Positions 8,553 through 16,772 of a stretch of DNA of 64,000 nt are shown here, one piece after another. Origin of the DNA: Myroides odoratimimus (GTDB taxonomy: Bacteria; Bacteroidota; Bacteroidia; Flavobacteriales; Flavobacteriaceae); the NCBI RefSeq assembly GCF_030326305.1, contig NZ_JACAKB010000018.1, forward strand, positions 1-64,000, in the 5' to 3' direction. The notes beneath the pieces are model-generated. The model had not been told where the DNA came from and did no database searches. It worked only from the letters and a program-made list of their open reading frames with translations. Positions within the stretch are counted from its first letter, which is position 1; the number at the start of each line of letters is the position of its first letter. Position numbers and translations under genes: made by a program.

Positions 8553-8574
8553 AAGCCCATCATACGATGGGCTT
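8553..8574. terminator. Bidirectional terminator
   Basis: Arms AAGCCCATCA / GATGGGCTT with a short loop, then TATTTATTTAT on the plus strand. It separates the plus-strand secreted-protein gene from the minus-strand pseudogene that ends at 8581. The stem core equals that at 5171-5196. Confidence 0.7.
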
Positions 8575-8580
8575 ATTTAT

Positions 8581-8970
8581 TTATAATATTCTTAAAAACA
8601 ATTTATCCCACTCATTTTCTTCCTCTTCGATAAGACTACTAACAAGCTCGTTGACAGTCTCGATTCTTTCAATTAATGTGTCTATAACCTCTGCTTCTAA
8701 TACACCTAGGTCCTTAGTCAACATTAAACAGGTATGCAATAGAGCACATTCTCATCTTGTGCTCTTAAGCTGATCACTTAGTATACAGTTTTCAAAGGTG
8801 GATAATTCTATACTCAATGGAATCTTTAACACCCGCTCTCGAATATAAGCAATTAAATCTGCATGATTAGAACTCTGATCTACTACAGACTCCTTATACA
8901 GGTAAGAAACTAAGGCCATTGCCTTCTCCCAAGCCTCTTAGGCCTTTTCTGGTTTCTTTTTTAACCCGGA
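8581..8970 (-). pseudogene. Four-helix bundle protein (TIGR02436 family), degraded
   Basis: Read on the minus strand, one frame gives EAWEKAMALVSYLYKESVV, then DLIAYIRERVLKIPLSIE, CALLHTCLMLTKDLGVLE and a helical tail ending at a TAA at 8581-8583. This is the helical pattern of the same family as the gene at 3466-3822. The frame is interrupted by TGA at 8752-8754 and by TAA at 8938-8940 just before the conserved EAWEKA start region, and no usable start codon remains upstream. It is therefore a dead paralogue. Confidence 0.65.
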
Positions 8971-9358
8971 TTAGAGATAGACATACAAACGAAAAGTAAT
9001 TATAGATCTAAAACAATACCAACTAAAGATATTCAAGATGAACAAATCGTTAGGAGAATATTATGATTAATTACTAAGCGCTTAATAATTAACAACAATA
9101 ATCCGATTAATCACGAAGTCAAAAAAGGGAGTAAAACTGAGTAAATAGAAATAAAACGGAGTTCGATATTTATATCTAAACGCAGTGGGTATAATTACTC
9201 AAAAGGTTTTTGTCTTATAAATTTGCTCTTTTCTTTCCGAGTTGTTCCCAAAAAGTACGGTTTTAAAGAGGTCTTGAAAGCATTTCGGAAACAAGACTAA
9301 GCCATGAGCAATCTAAAAACATTTAAAACAAGTTTTCACAAGACAAAATCATCCCAAA
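8971..9358. other. Intergenic stretch without a recognisable gene
   Basis: About 390 bases with no convincing ORF on either strand. It contains a near-palindrome around 9073-9100 (TTAATTACTAAGCGCTTAA...) and a short plus-strand open stretch ending KKYGFKEVLKAFRKQD, which could be the tail of a lost gene but which I cannot assign. Confidence 0.4.
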
Positions 9359-10309
9359 TTATCTATGAAAATACCACTGATAGAAATCAGTATTAAAAGT
9401 ATCAATCTTACAGTTAGGAATAATCTGTTTTAGCACCCCTTCTTGATGTTGCTTACGCAAGAAGCGGTTAAAGAGTACTGGATGAGGAAAACGTTCTTTT
9501 AAAGTCTTATTTTTACGTATTTCATCGTATAAATCCGTAGAACGCAACTCTACTTTAGTCGGTTGATCTGCAAAGTATTGATTCAATTGATCTCGAATAG
9601 TCACTAGTAGTTTAATATCACTTGGCATTCTAGTAAATACTGTTGGACGAGTATGGCTTTGACTCTCTTCTGTTTCTTCTTCCTCTTCTTCATGCTCATC
9701 CTCTATCTCATCTAGAACCTCGTATACAGGCTCATAAACGATCACTTCTTCAGGCTCTTCTATCGTATCTAATACTACCTCTATCTCTGCTACGCGGTGT
9801 TCATTTATCAGATCGTGCAACTTATACTGTAACTCCTCTAGATAAGCTCTATACACCTCATCTATTAGTAAATTAGGTTGCAATAGCATGGCAGCGCCTA
9901 CATCTCTACACTCTACTAGTTGAGGATACTTTTTATAATTAGACACATAGTTAAAGGTTAATTTATGTCTTTCCATCTGAACTGCAAAACGCATCCATAG
10001 ATCAACATTCAACGGAGGCTCTCCATCGGTTTTTAACCAATCATTGTATTTCCAATTTAATATCCACCCTTTCTCAAAGGTATTCATCACATACTTAGAA
10101 GTCACATAGATTGTTACTTCTGCCCCTTCTTTAATTTGCTCTAATCCCTTGACAATAGCCATAAGCGAAATACGAGATTGAGAGTTTTCTATAAACCCTT
10201 CTGCAAATGTTTTGCATTGATCACCTATACACAGCATATTAGCATACGCCTTAGCATCACTAGAGGTATCTATCTTTACACGAGTATACAGGTCTATTTG
10301 GTATTTCAT
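9359..10309 (-). CDS. RNase HI-fold protein with lost catalytic residues plus C-terminal domain
   Basis: About 316 residues from MKYQIDLYTR (the ORF extends upstream to 10363). Residues 1-141 follow E. coli RNase HI step by step: FTDGS becomes LYTRV, RMEL becomes RISL, TDSQYV becomes VTSKYV, VKNVDLW becomes PLNVDLW, and ERCDELA becomes ECRDVGA. D10, E48 and D70 are thus replaced by R, S and T; only the last Asp remains, and the catalytic-loop His is gone. A long acidic linker (about 175-215) leads to a C-terminal domain rich in basic and aromatic residues (about 220-316) that I do not recognise. It is likely a non-catalytic RNA/DNA-hybrid-binding or scaffold protein. Confidence 0.65.
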   Translation of the reverse strand: MKYQIDLYTRVKIDTSSDAKAYANMLCIGDQCKTFAEGFIENSQSRISLMAIVKGLEQIKEGAEVTIYVTSKYVMNTFEKGWILNWKYNDWLKTDGEPPLNVDLWMRFAVQMERHKLTFNYVSNYKKYPQLVECRDVGAAMLLQPNLLIDEVYRAYLEELQYKLHDLINEHRVAEIEVVLDTIEEPEEVIVYEPVYEVLDEIEDEHEEEEEETEESQSHTRPTVFTRMPSDIKLLVTIRDQLNQYFADQPTKVELRSTDLYDEIRKNKTLKERFPHPVLFNRFLRKQHQEGVLKQIIPNCKIDTFNTDFYQWYFHR

Positions 10310-10588
10310 ATCTATTAAGGAGATTTGAGTACTTAAAGATAATGACTTCTGAGTAAAACACAATAGAAAATCTCATAGCAATAAAGAATATTCTCCTTAC
10401 ATATTTCTAATTTAAAAAGTGTTTTTATATCAATATCTCAAAATGACAAAACAAAACTCTCATTTTCAAAACACAATACACTAGACTTTAGCAATAAGGA
10501 TAAAACATAAAACTGCCCTCTAAATAAATATAAAGTTGTTAATTGACAGTATAGTTTTTGTAGTATATAAAGTACTTAAAAAAATGTT

Positions 10589-10909
10589 ATGGCAGAGCAT
10601 GGAAGTATTCTTCTTTATCAGACAGAAGATAGCCTCACTAAGATAGAGACCCGTTTAGAGAACGAAACAGTATGGTTATCTATTGAACAAATGGCGGAAT
10701 TATTTCAAAAAGACAGAACTGTCATTACCAAACACATAAAGAATGTATTTGAAGAAGATAAACTAGTAGAACAAACCAATGTGCAAAATTTGTACATTGC
10801 AAATTCAGACAAACCTGTCAAGTTTTAAAATCTAGATTTAATCATACCTGTAGGTTATAGGGTAAAAAGCATTCAAGAAACTAAGTTTAGACAATGGGCA
10901 ACTAGATGA
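10589..10909 (+). pseudogene. RhuM-family protein, broken by a nonsense codon
   Basis: The ATG at 10589 opens a frame with the RhuM N-terminal pattern: NETVWLSIEQMAELF, KDRTVITKHIKNVFEE. After KPVKF a TAA (10826-10828) interrupts it, but the same frame continues immediately with NLDLIIPVGYRVKS...TKFRQWATR, the conserved family segment usually preceded by Tyr, so TAT to TAA is a likely cause. A second stop follows at 10907-10909, and the remaining ~60% of the protein is missing or scrambled. It is homologous to the remnant at 4694-5078. Confidence 0.7.
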
Positions 10910-10984
10910 CATCTTAAGAGTAGAAGAAGGTTTTATAGAATATCTCTTAAAAATAACGAAGACATTAGCCAATACTATATAGAC

Positions 10985-11018
10985 AAAACCCCAAAAGTCA
11001 AAAGGCTTTGGGGGTTTT
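10985..11018. terminator. Terminator between RhuM remnant and esterase gene
   Basis: Arms AAAACCCCAAAAG / CTTTGGGGGTTTT. Located 14 bases past the stop of the minus-strand esterase gene; A/T runs on both sides permit action on both strands. Confidence 0.7.
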
Positions 11019-11031
11019 GTTTATGTTATAC

Positions 11032-11739
11032 TTAGATTTCTTCTTTGTTTTCTGAACTTACTAAGGCATCACTCTTCACATGTTGTAATAACCAGTTATA
11101 TACCTCCATGTGTCTATATAAATCCTCTACACTACCATGCGTACCTCCTTTGACTACTTGTAGTTCTACAGGCGCTTTTTTATCACATTTTTGAATGGCA
11201 GTCATGATCTTCTTAGACTCTTTTAGTGGTACGATAAAGTCTTTATCACCATGAATAAGCTTAATAGGGATATTAGTCACAGCACAAGCATCTCTTTCTT
11301 CTCCTCCTCCGCAGATAGCAATAGCAGCAGCTATACGGTTAGGATATTTACCAGCATATTTCATCGTACCATATCCTCCTAAACTCATTCCAGTTACATA
11401 AATGCGACTCTCATCGATATTGTAATTTGCAATCATATAACTTACGATTTCGTCAACCTTATCCGCATTCCATGGCCCAGAAGGCAATTGAGGAGCTACT
11501 AAATAAGCGGGGATATCTAATCCCTTCTCTATTCCTTTTAGCGCGCCATATCTCTTTACCCTATCTATATTAGTTCCCGAAAGACTTCTCCCATGTAAAA
11601 AGATAATAAGAGGATTCTTTTCTTCTACGACTTTAGGTTCATTTAACCAAAATTGATAAGTCGTTTTATCCAAAATAGCTTTGGGTTGAGCAAAGGTCGT
11701 CAATGAGACCAGACAGATTAATACCGTAAGAAATTTCAT
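11032..11739 (-). CDS. Secreted alpha/beta-hydrolase (esterase/peptidase type)
   Basis: A 235-residue protein with a signal peptide (MKFLTVLICLVSLTTFAQ). It has the oxyanion region FLHGRSLSG, the nucleophile elbow GMSLGGYG (Ser about 120), the acid in HGDKDFIVP and the His in GGTHGS, so a complete Ser-Asp-His set. The pattern resembles the carboxylesterase/prolyl-oligopeptidase-like family often annotated as phospholipase/carboxylesterase or dienelactone-hydrolase-like. It is probably periplasmic. It is monocistronic with a terminator. The substrate is unknown. Confidence 0.8.
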   Translation of the reverse strand: MKFLTVLICLVSLTTFAQPKAILDKTTYQFWLNEPKVVEEKNPLIIFLHGRSLSGTNIDRVKRYGALKGIEKGLDIPAYLVAPQLPSGPWNADKVDEIVSYMIANYNIDESRIYVTGMSLGGYGTMKYAGKYPNRIAAAIAICGGGEERDACAVTNIPIKLIHGDKDFIVPLKESKKIMTAIQKCDKKAPVELQVVKGGTHGSVEDLYRHMEVYNWLLQHVKSDALVSSENKEEI

Positions 11740-11858
11740 GGTTTTTTTGAAAGTAAATATACTTTTAATCTGTTAAATTCAAAACAAAAAAATCACTGTA
11801 AGCATTGAATTTACTGAGTTTCACCTTATGTAAAGTTAGATAACTAACATCTAAACAC

Positions 11859-12833
11859 TTAGTATTTCCACAACATTAAACCAGCCTGATACCCTGCCCC
11901 TAATGTCCACATTAAAAAATAATCGCCTTCTTTTAGAGGTGTTCCTTCTTTCTGGTATTGATGTAAAGCTAAAAAAGGACTAGAAGCTCCTGAATAACCA
12001 AACTCTTTTGAATAAAAAGGTACTTTTTCTTCTGGTAAGTGATAATGTGATTTAATAATCTTAATGTTTTTCAGTGATAACTGAGAGAATAAGAATAAAC
12101 TGATATCTTCTATTTTCAGATTGTTCTTTGCTAAGAAAACTTCTATTTTATCTAAAGCAAACTCTACACTTCCACTTCCATCAAATGATGTATCCCACAT
12201 TGTTAATTCATCAGATAAAGAACAAGAGTGCCCTTGAGGAGGATACAGAACAGTATCACAAAAACTACTATCTGTATGATACATGACGTCTACTAATCCA
12301 GATGTAGTAGTCTCTTTCTCTACTATAAATGCAAAAGCAGAATCTGAAAAACAAAAAGCTGTTACAGGATTTTGACTATCTAGAATACGAGATAACTGAT
12401 CAGAACACACTACTAGAGCATTTTTAGCTCTACTACTGCTATTGAGATAATGCGCCACTTGATCTAATGCTACAAATGCCCCAATACAATTGGCGTTAAT
12501 ATCATAACACATTGTATTATTCTTTCCTTGCAAAGCTTGGTGTATAAAGATAGAATCACAAGGAATCTGATGTTCTGGAGTACAAGTCACAAAGACAATA
12601 ATATCTATTTCTTCTATTGAAATACCACTTTGCTTTAATACTCCTTTTGCTGCCTCAATTCCCATAGAAACCGTAGTTTCCTTTGAATCTTTAGCTACTA
12701 CAAATCGATTATGCCTACCAAGTGCTTCTTGTATCTTTTTCATAGAGACACCTTGGCTTTCGAATTGCTTAATTACTCCCTCATTGCATTCGACATTAGA
12801 GGGATGATAAAAATACGTGTGTTTCAATTTCAT
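11859..12833 (-). CDS. KASIII (FabH)-like thiolase-fold protein lacking the catalytic His and Asn
   Basis: A 324-residue thiolase-fold protein of the 3-oxoacyl-ACP synthase III type. The nucleophile Cys is present in DINANCIGAF (C116). The His normally in the PHQAN motif is Ser in LFSQLSLKNI (S250), and the Asn of GNTSAAS is Tyr in FGYSGASSP (Y280). Housekeeping FabH needs the Cys-His-Asn triad to condense malonyl-ACP, so this enzyme may instead transfer or hydrolyse acyl groups, as some specialised-metabolism KASIII relatives do. It stands alone, without ACP or other fatty-acid genes, so the pathway is unknown. Confidence 0.75.
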   Translation of the reverse strand: MKLKHTYFYHPSNVECNEGVIKQFESQGVSMKKIQEALGRHNRFVVAKDSKETTVSMGIEAAKGVLKQSGISIEEIDIIVFVTCTPEHQIPCDSIFIHQALQGKNNTMCYDINANCIGAFVALDQVAHYLNSSSRAKNALVVCSDQLSRILDSQNPVTAFCFSDSAFAFIVEKETTTSGLVDVMYHTDSSFCDTVLYPPQGHSCSLSDELTMWDTSFDGSGSVEFALDKIEVFLAKNNLKIEDISLFLFSQLSLKNIKIIKSHYHLPEEKVPFYSKEFGYSGASSPFLALHQYQKEGTPLKEGDYFLMWTLGAGYQAGLMLWKY

Positions 12834-13090
12834 ATTAAACTGTTTTTTGATTATTACTTTTTTTAACCACTTATAAAAGCATTACTTTTTATAAACCAAA
12901 AACAATATATATTTAAAACAACATCCAAAAAACATATTTGAATTGTAATAATTATAAATAATAAAAACATGAAACAGTAATAATATAAAATATTTTAACT
13001 CATATTAATTAATTCTTTTTAACTAGTACACACATTTCGTTTATTAAAAATAATAGTACACTTTCAAAGATTATTATCTCCTCTAAAAAT
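12834..13090. other. AT-rich intergenic region
   Basis: About 255 bases upstream of the KASIII-like gene with no ORF. It is very AT-rich and presumably holds the promoter; no clear TAnnTTTG element was seen. A terminator follows at 13091-13123. Confidence 0.3.
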
Positions 13091-13123
13091 AAAAGCTTAG
13101 TATTAGATAATTACTAAGCTTTT
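13091..13123 (-). terminator. Terminator after the DUF417 gene
   Basis: Arms AAAAGCTTAGTA / TACTAAGCTTTT, 9-base loop, T/A-rich flanks on both strands, 35 bases past the stop of the gene at 13158. Confidence 0.75.
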
Positions 13124-13157
13124 ATTTTTACTTTATTTTATATTCTAAACCTATTAA

Positions 13158-13760
13158 TCACTTATAAAGCAAATTACGTGCTGAATCACCAGCGATCACT
13201 AATCCTCCTGCCATCATGATAATATCCTTTAAGACTAGTCGTCCAGCACCTGATAAATAAGGGAATCCATAGTTAGGTGTAGGAAAATCACCTCCTAAAT
13301 TAGGCACATATACTTCTGGGGTAGTGATTAGAAATGATAGTGTGACCAAAGACATGCCTAATGTTAATACCCCTCCTAAAAAACCAAGTCTAGGATACCA
13401 TATCCCTAATAATACAAGTATCCCTATACTTACAATCACTGTACCTAAAACATACGAAAACACATAAGTACCATTCTGTTTATGCCAATCAATGTTCTTC
13501 TGCACTACTTTGCCCTCGAGATTTTTGTGTTGAGTATATTCATATACTTCTTTGCCAGATTCATCTAATACTTTTTTTGTTGAATTCTGATAAAAAAAGC
13601 TCATAAAAGGGCTATTCGTTACAAAAGGGACGATACCATCCGCTTCATATTGAAAAGCTTTTAGCCCTCCTATCCAAACCATGACAATACAGATAGATAA
13701 ACGAAGAAAATGAATCGATTTCTCTTGTAAACTGCTAAATAATACTAAAATTTGTTTCAT
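13158..13760 (-). CDS. DUF417 (YkgB/RclC-like) membrane protein
   Basis: About 200 residues from MKQILVLFSS; eight residues upstream in the ORF lack signal character. It has four predicted membrane segments (SIHFLRLSICIVMVWIGGLKAF; YVLGTVIVSIGILVLLGIW; LGFLGGVLTLGMSLVTLSFL; DIIMMAGGLVIAG) with the family's GGLK, TTPEVYVP and PYLSGAGRLVLKD stretches. DUF417 proteins include E. coli RclC, an inner-membrane protein of the reactive-chlorine response. It lies 41-65 bases downstream of an AraC regulator on the same strand, so the two are probably co-transcribed. The role here is an inference from that parallel. Confidence 0.75.
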   Translation of the reverse strand: MKQILVLFSSLQEKSIHFLRLSICIVMVWIGGLKAFQYEADGIVPFVTNSPFMSFFYQNSTKKVLDESGKEVYEYTQHKNLEGKVVQKNIDWHKQNGTYVFSYVLGTVIVSIGILVLLGIWYPRLGFLGGVLTLGMSLVTLSFLITTPEVYVPNLGGDFPTPNYGFPYLSGAGRLVLKDIIMMAGGLVIAGDSARNLLYK

Positions 13761-13825
13761 TGGTTTTATTTTATTTTTCAACAAAACTAGATAGTTCAGC
13801 AGAAGGATAACATGGACTATTCCTT

Positions 13826-14662
13826 CTATTTCATAGACTTTTTTGCCACTACTGATATTCCTACTTGTTCTCTGAATATCTTAGGAGATACACCTACTTC
13901 TTTCTTAAAATAACGACTAAAATAAAACTCATCCTCAAATCCTAATAACTTAGCTATCTCTTTTACACTCTTATGAGTTAAATGAAGTTGTTTTTTTGCT
14001 TCCAAAATAAGGCGTTCTTGGATTAATTTAGAAGGTGTTTTTCCATAATACTTTCTAACCTTTTTACTAAACACATCAACAGATAAATGATACTGCTCTG
14101 CATAAAATGCTACCGCTCTAGACTCCATAAAATGCTCTTCTAGCATCTCTTGAAATCTAGCTATATCTTCTAAAGACAGCCCTGAAGTCTTTTGTTTCTT
14201 ATTAATCAACTGTTTTTCCTTACTACTCAGTGCTAATACCAATTGTAAATACGTCTTGAGAATCGGAATATCATAAGCAGACTGATGGTGTTCTAACTGC
14301 TCTATTTTATCAAAAAGTTGAGTCAATTCTAGAAATAAAGATGGCTGAATAGGAACATAAGGAACCTCAAATAATGCATTAAACAAGACTCCATTACATG
14401 CTACCTCCTCTTTGTGATATTCTATACAATAAAAGTCTCCATGAAACTGTATAGTCTTCATTGACTTAATATCTACTTTTTCCCATGTCAACAACTGATA
14501 AGGAGATAAAAATAAGATATACTGTCCAGAGCAAGAATATCTATTAAAATCTAAAGAAAAAGTAGCTTCACCATCTATAAGAATAGCAAAATAATAAGGC
14601 TTATTTATAGGAGATAACGCTCCCTTTAACTGCTGTGTACTTACTTTTATAGGATAATGCAT
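13826..14662 (-). CDS. AraC-family transcriptional regulator
   Basis: A 278-residue protein. The N-terminal cupin-like sensor domain (about 1-150) contains two Cys (YSCSGQY; EVACNGV). The C-terminal double HTH is clear: FYAEQYHLSVDVFSKKVRKYYGKTP and the signature VKEIAKLLGFEDEFYFSRYFKKEVGVSP. It is upstream of the DUF417 gene on the same strand, the same gene pair as the hypochlorite regulator RclR with rclC in E. coli. Whether the Cys residues sense oxidants here is unproven. Confidence 0.85.
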   Translation of the reverse strand: MHYPIKVSTQQLKGALSPINKPYYFAILIDGEATFSLDFNRYSCSGQYILFLSPYQLLTWEKVDIKSMKTIQFHGDFYCIEYHKEEVACNGVLFNALFEVPYVPIQPSLFLELTQLFDKIEQLEHHQSAYDIPILKTYLQLVLALSSKEKQLINKKQKTSGLSLEDIARFQEMLEEHFMESRAVAFYAEQYHLSVDVFSKKVRKYYGKTPSKLIQERLILEAKKQLHLTHKSVKEIAKLLGFEDEFYFSRYFKKEVGVSPKIFREQVGISVVAKKSMK

Positions 14663-14823
14663 AATACTAAGCTTTCGTTAATTCTAAATTAGTCATATTC
14701 ATTTTTCATTTTATATGTCTAGTAAAGATAATAGGAAGAAAACACTCTGAAAACATTTTATGATTCTTCTAAAAATAGATATAGCAGAAGACCTTCTTAT
14801 AACTCCCCTACACAAACAGAAAA

Positions 14824-14850
14824 AGCCCAGTATCTAACGATACTGAGCCC
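14824..14850 (-). terminator. Terminator after the calcineurin-type phosphoesterase gene
   Basis: Stem CAGTATC / GATACTG extended by GGGCT/AGCCC-type pairs with a bulge, loop TAAC, T-run on the minus strand (TTTTTC). Located about 90 bases beyond the stop at 14937. Confidence 0.65.
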
Positions 14851-14936
14851 TTTCAACACACTTAATTTAAATCCTGATTCGATTATAAGCGAGCTCGCTA
14901 TAATGATAAAGAATCTAAACCTTATAAAAAACTATA

Positions 14937-16514
14937 CTATTTACTTTTCTCTATTCTATAGGTTTTGTGTTCTATATGCTCTCTACCAAACATATCTGTC
15001 ACCTTCACCTCTACCTTATGTTCTCCTAACCCAATATTAAAAGGTAGCTTAGCACTCCATAAATGAGATGACTTAATCGGGTGAGATGGTTTCTTTCCAG
15101 TTAATAGTTTTTCTGTCAAATCATATTTTTGAACTGCCGCATAGAAGCTTGGGTCAAAACTCTCTTCTTTCTTCATCTCTTTCCACTCTCCTCCATCTAT
15201 TCTATACTGTACTAAGTCTTTCTCTGTTCCCATAAAGACATTTGTATATACCTGATAGTTATTCGATTTCTTATCCGCGATAACCTTAGGCATAAACAGT
15301 TCCATTTTATAATCATCTGATTCCCCAGACACTTTATAGTCTAACTCATACTGATTCCCCTTAACTATTAAAGTAGCATACCCTCTTGGAGTCCCATCTC
15401 TCATAGTAGAAGCAGGCACACCTAACTCGTTAAACTCTCCTGAGTACCAGTCACCTGACGTTGTCCCAACATTATATTCATGTAGTGGTTTTACTCCTGA
15501 CCACCCCTGTTCTTTCGTATAGAACTGATGCATCTGATAGTGAGTATGTGCAGATAATAGTAAGATATTCTCATGCTCTTTTAAAATATCTAACAACTGT
15601 TGTCTAGACTCTTGATCGAAATGTTTTTCGTTTCCTACAAATAATGGAATATGAAAAGAGATTACCACTAACTTATCTTTAGGAACGAACTTCAGATTGT
15701 TCTTCACAAAATCTAATTGATCTTGTCTAAAACCACCTAGATACCCTTTCTTTTTAATTGGATGAGGATATAGAATATCATCTAATACGATAAAGTGAGC
15801 ATCACCATAATTAAAAGCATAATTAGCTGGTCCAAAGTTCTTCTCAAAGGTCTCATCAGAGTAGATATCCTCAGTTGCCTCATAGTTCATATCGTGATTT
15901 CCCATCACATTATACCATGGTAGCCCTACTTCTTTCATCACTTCTTTATAAGGCGTATGCAAGTCTAATTTATCTCCTACTAGATCACCTAGACTAATAC
16001 CAAAAGAGATTCCTTCTGTCTTATTCTTTACCTCATCTACTACTGCTTTTTTAAAGTAATCTAACTCCTCTAGACTATATGGCTGAGGGTCTCCAAAGAT
16101 AAAAGCCTTAAAGTCCGCTGACTCCTCTTGTGCAATCAATCCAAAATTTACTTCTTTTGGCAATTTTCCTGTAGGAGCTACTCCTTCATACTTAGTTCCT
16201 GTTGGTGATCCTTTAGGTTTATGCGTTACATAAGAAGCAGGTAGATTATATTGATCTAATACAGTAGCGTATTGACTTGGTTTAATCACAAAGATTTGAT
16301 TGTCCCCTGTTAAAGGCAGTTCATACTGTCCTTTATCATCAGTCTGTACGACCTCCACTCCGTTAGATACCGCTACCCCTGCTAATACCTTTTCACTTCT
16401 ATCTTTTTTTCCGTTCTTATTAGCATCCTCGAATACATAGCCACGCACACTAGTCTGCCCGATGGCTAATGCTGCCGTAAATAAGAAGGCAACAGTAAAT
16501 AATCTTTTTTTCAT
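14937..16514 (-). CDS. Secreted calcineurin-like phosphoesterase (three-domain)
   Basis: A 525-residue protein with signal peptide MKKRLFTVAFLFTAALAIGQ. It has an N-terminal Ig/SdrD-like domain (SVRGYVFEDANKNGKKD..., 22-125), a metallophosphatase core with FGDPQPY (140-146), SLGDLVGD (174-181), VMGNHDMN (203-210), SFHIP and SAHTHYQM, and a C-terminal beta domain (about 400-525). This is the MetallophosN-Metallophos-MetallophosC arrangement. It binds two metals and cleaves a phosphomonoester or diester in the periplasm or on the surface. It lies 258 bases downstream of the NPP gene on the same strand, either as a last, separately promoted member of the left SusCD locus or simply beside it. Confidence 0.85.
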   Translation of the reverse strand: MKKRLFTVAFLFTAALAIGQTSVRGYVFEDANKNGKKDRSEKVLAGVAVSNGVEVVQTDDKGQYELPLTGDNQIFVIKPSQYATVLDQYNLPASYVTHKPKGSPTGTKYEGVAPTGKLPKEVNFGLIAQEESADFKAFIFGDPQPYSLEELDYFKKAVVDEVKNKTEGISFGISLGDLVGDKLDLHTPYKEVMKEVGLPWYNVMGNHDMNYEATEDIYSDETFEKNFGPANYAFNYGDAHFIVLDDILYPHPIKKKGYLGGFRQDQLDFVKNNLKFVPKDKLVVISFHIPLFVGNEKHFDQESRQQLLDILKEHENILLLSAHTHYQMHQFYTKEQGWSGVKPLHEYNVGTTSGDWYSGEFNELGVPASTMRDGTPRGYATLIVKGNQYELDYKVSGESDDYKMELFMPKVIADKKSNNYQVYTNVFMGTEKDLVQYRIDGGEWKEMKKEESFDPSFYAAVQKYDLTEKLLTGKKPSHPIKSSHLWSAKLPFNIGLGEHKVEVKVTDMFGREHIEHKTYRIEKSK

Positions 16515-16772
16515 TATATATGGTTTATGTTGTTACAAATAGAGCGTATTAAAGTATTTCGTTACGAAAAAGAATATTTAATGATTTGATAATATCCCCT
16601 TACTGTTCAGAATGTCACTTTTTTTCAATGCCCAAAATTAGCGATGTCTTCCTACACTAATCTTATGCTATTGTTAAGCTTACGTAACTTAATTAATTTA
16701 AAAATTACAATCTTCCGAATTTGACTACTATTATTTTAAAGAGTAGCCTTCTTTATAATATTAATTCTATCT

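Noticed and set aside
8567-8773. Plus-strand 68-residue ORF after the secreted protein
   Set aside because: The opposite strand here is the decayed four-helix-bundle gene; the plus-strand frame shows no motif.
10589-10828. 79-residue ORF considered as a small DNA-binding antitoxin-like gene
   Set aside because: The same frame continues after the stop with conserved RhuM sequence, so it is a truncated RhuM pseudogene.
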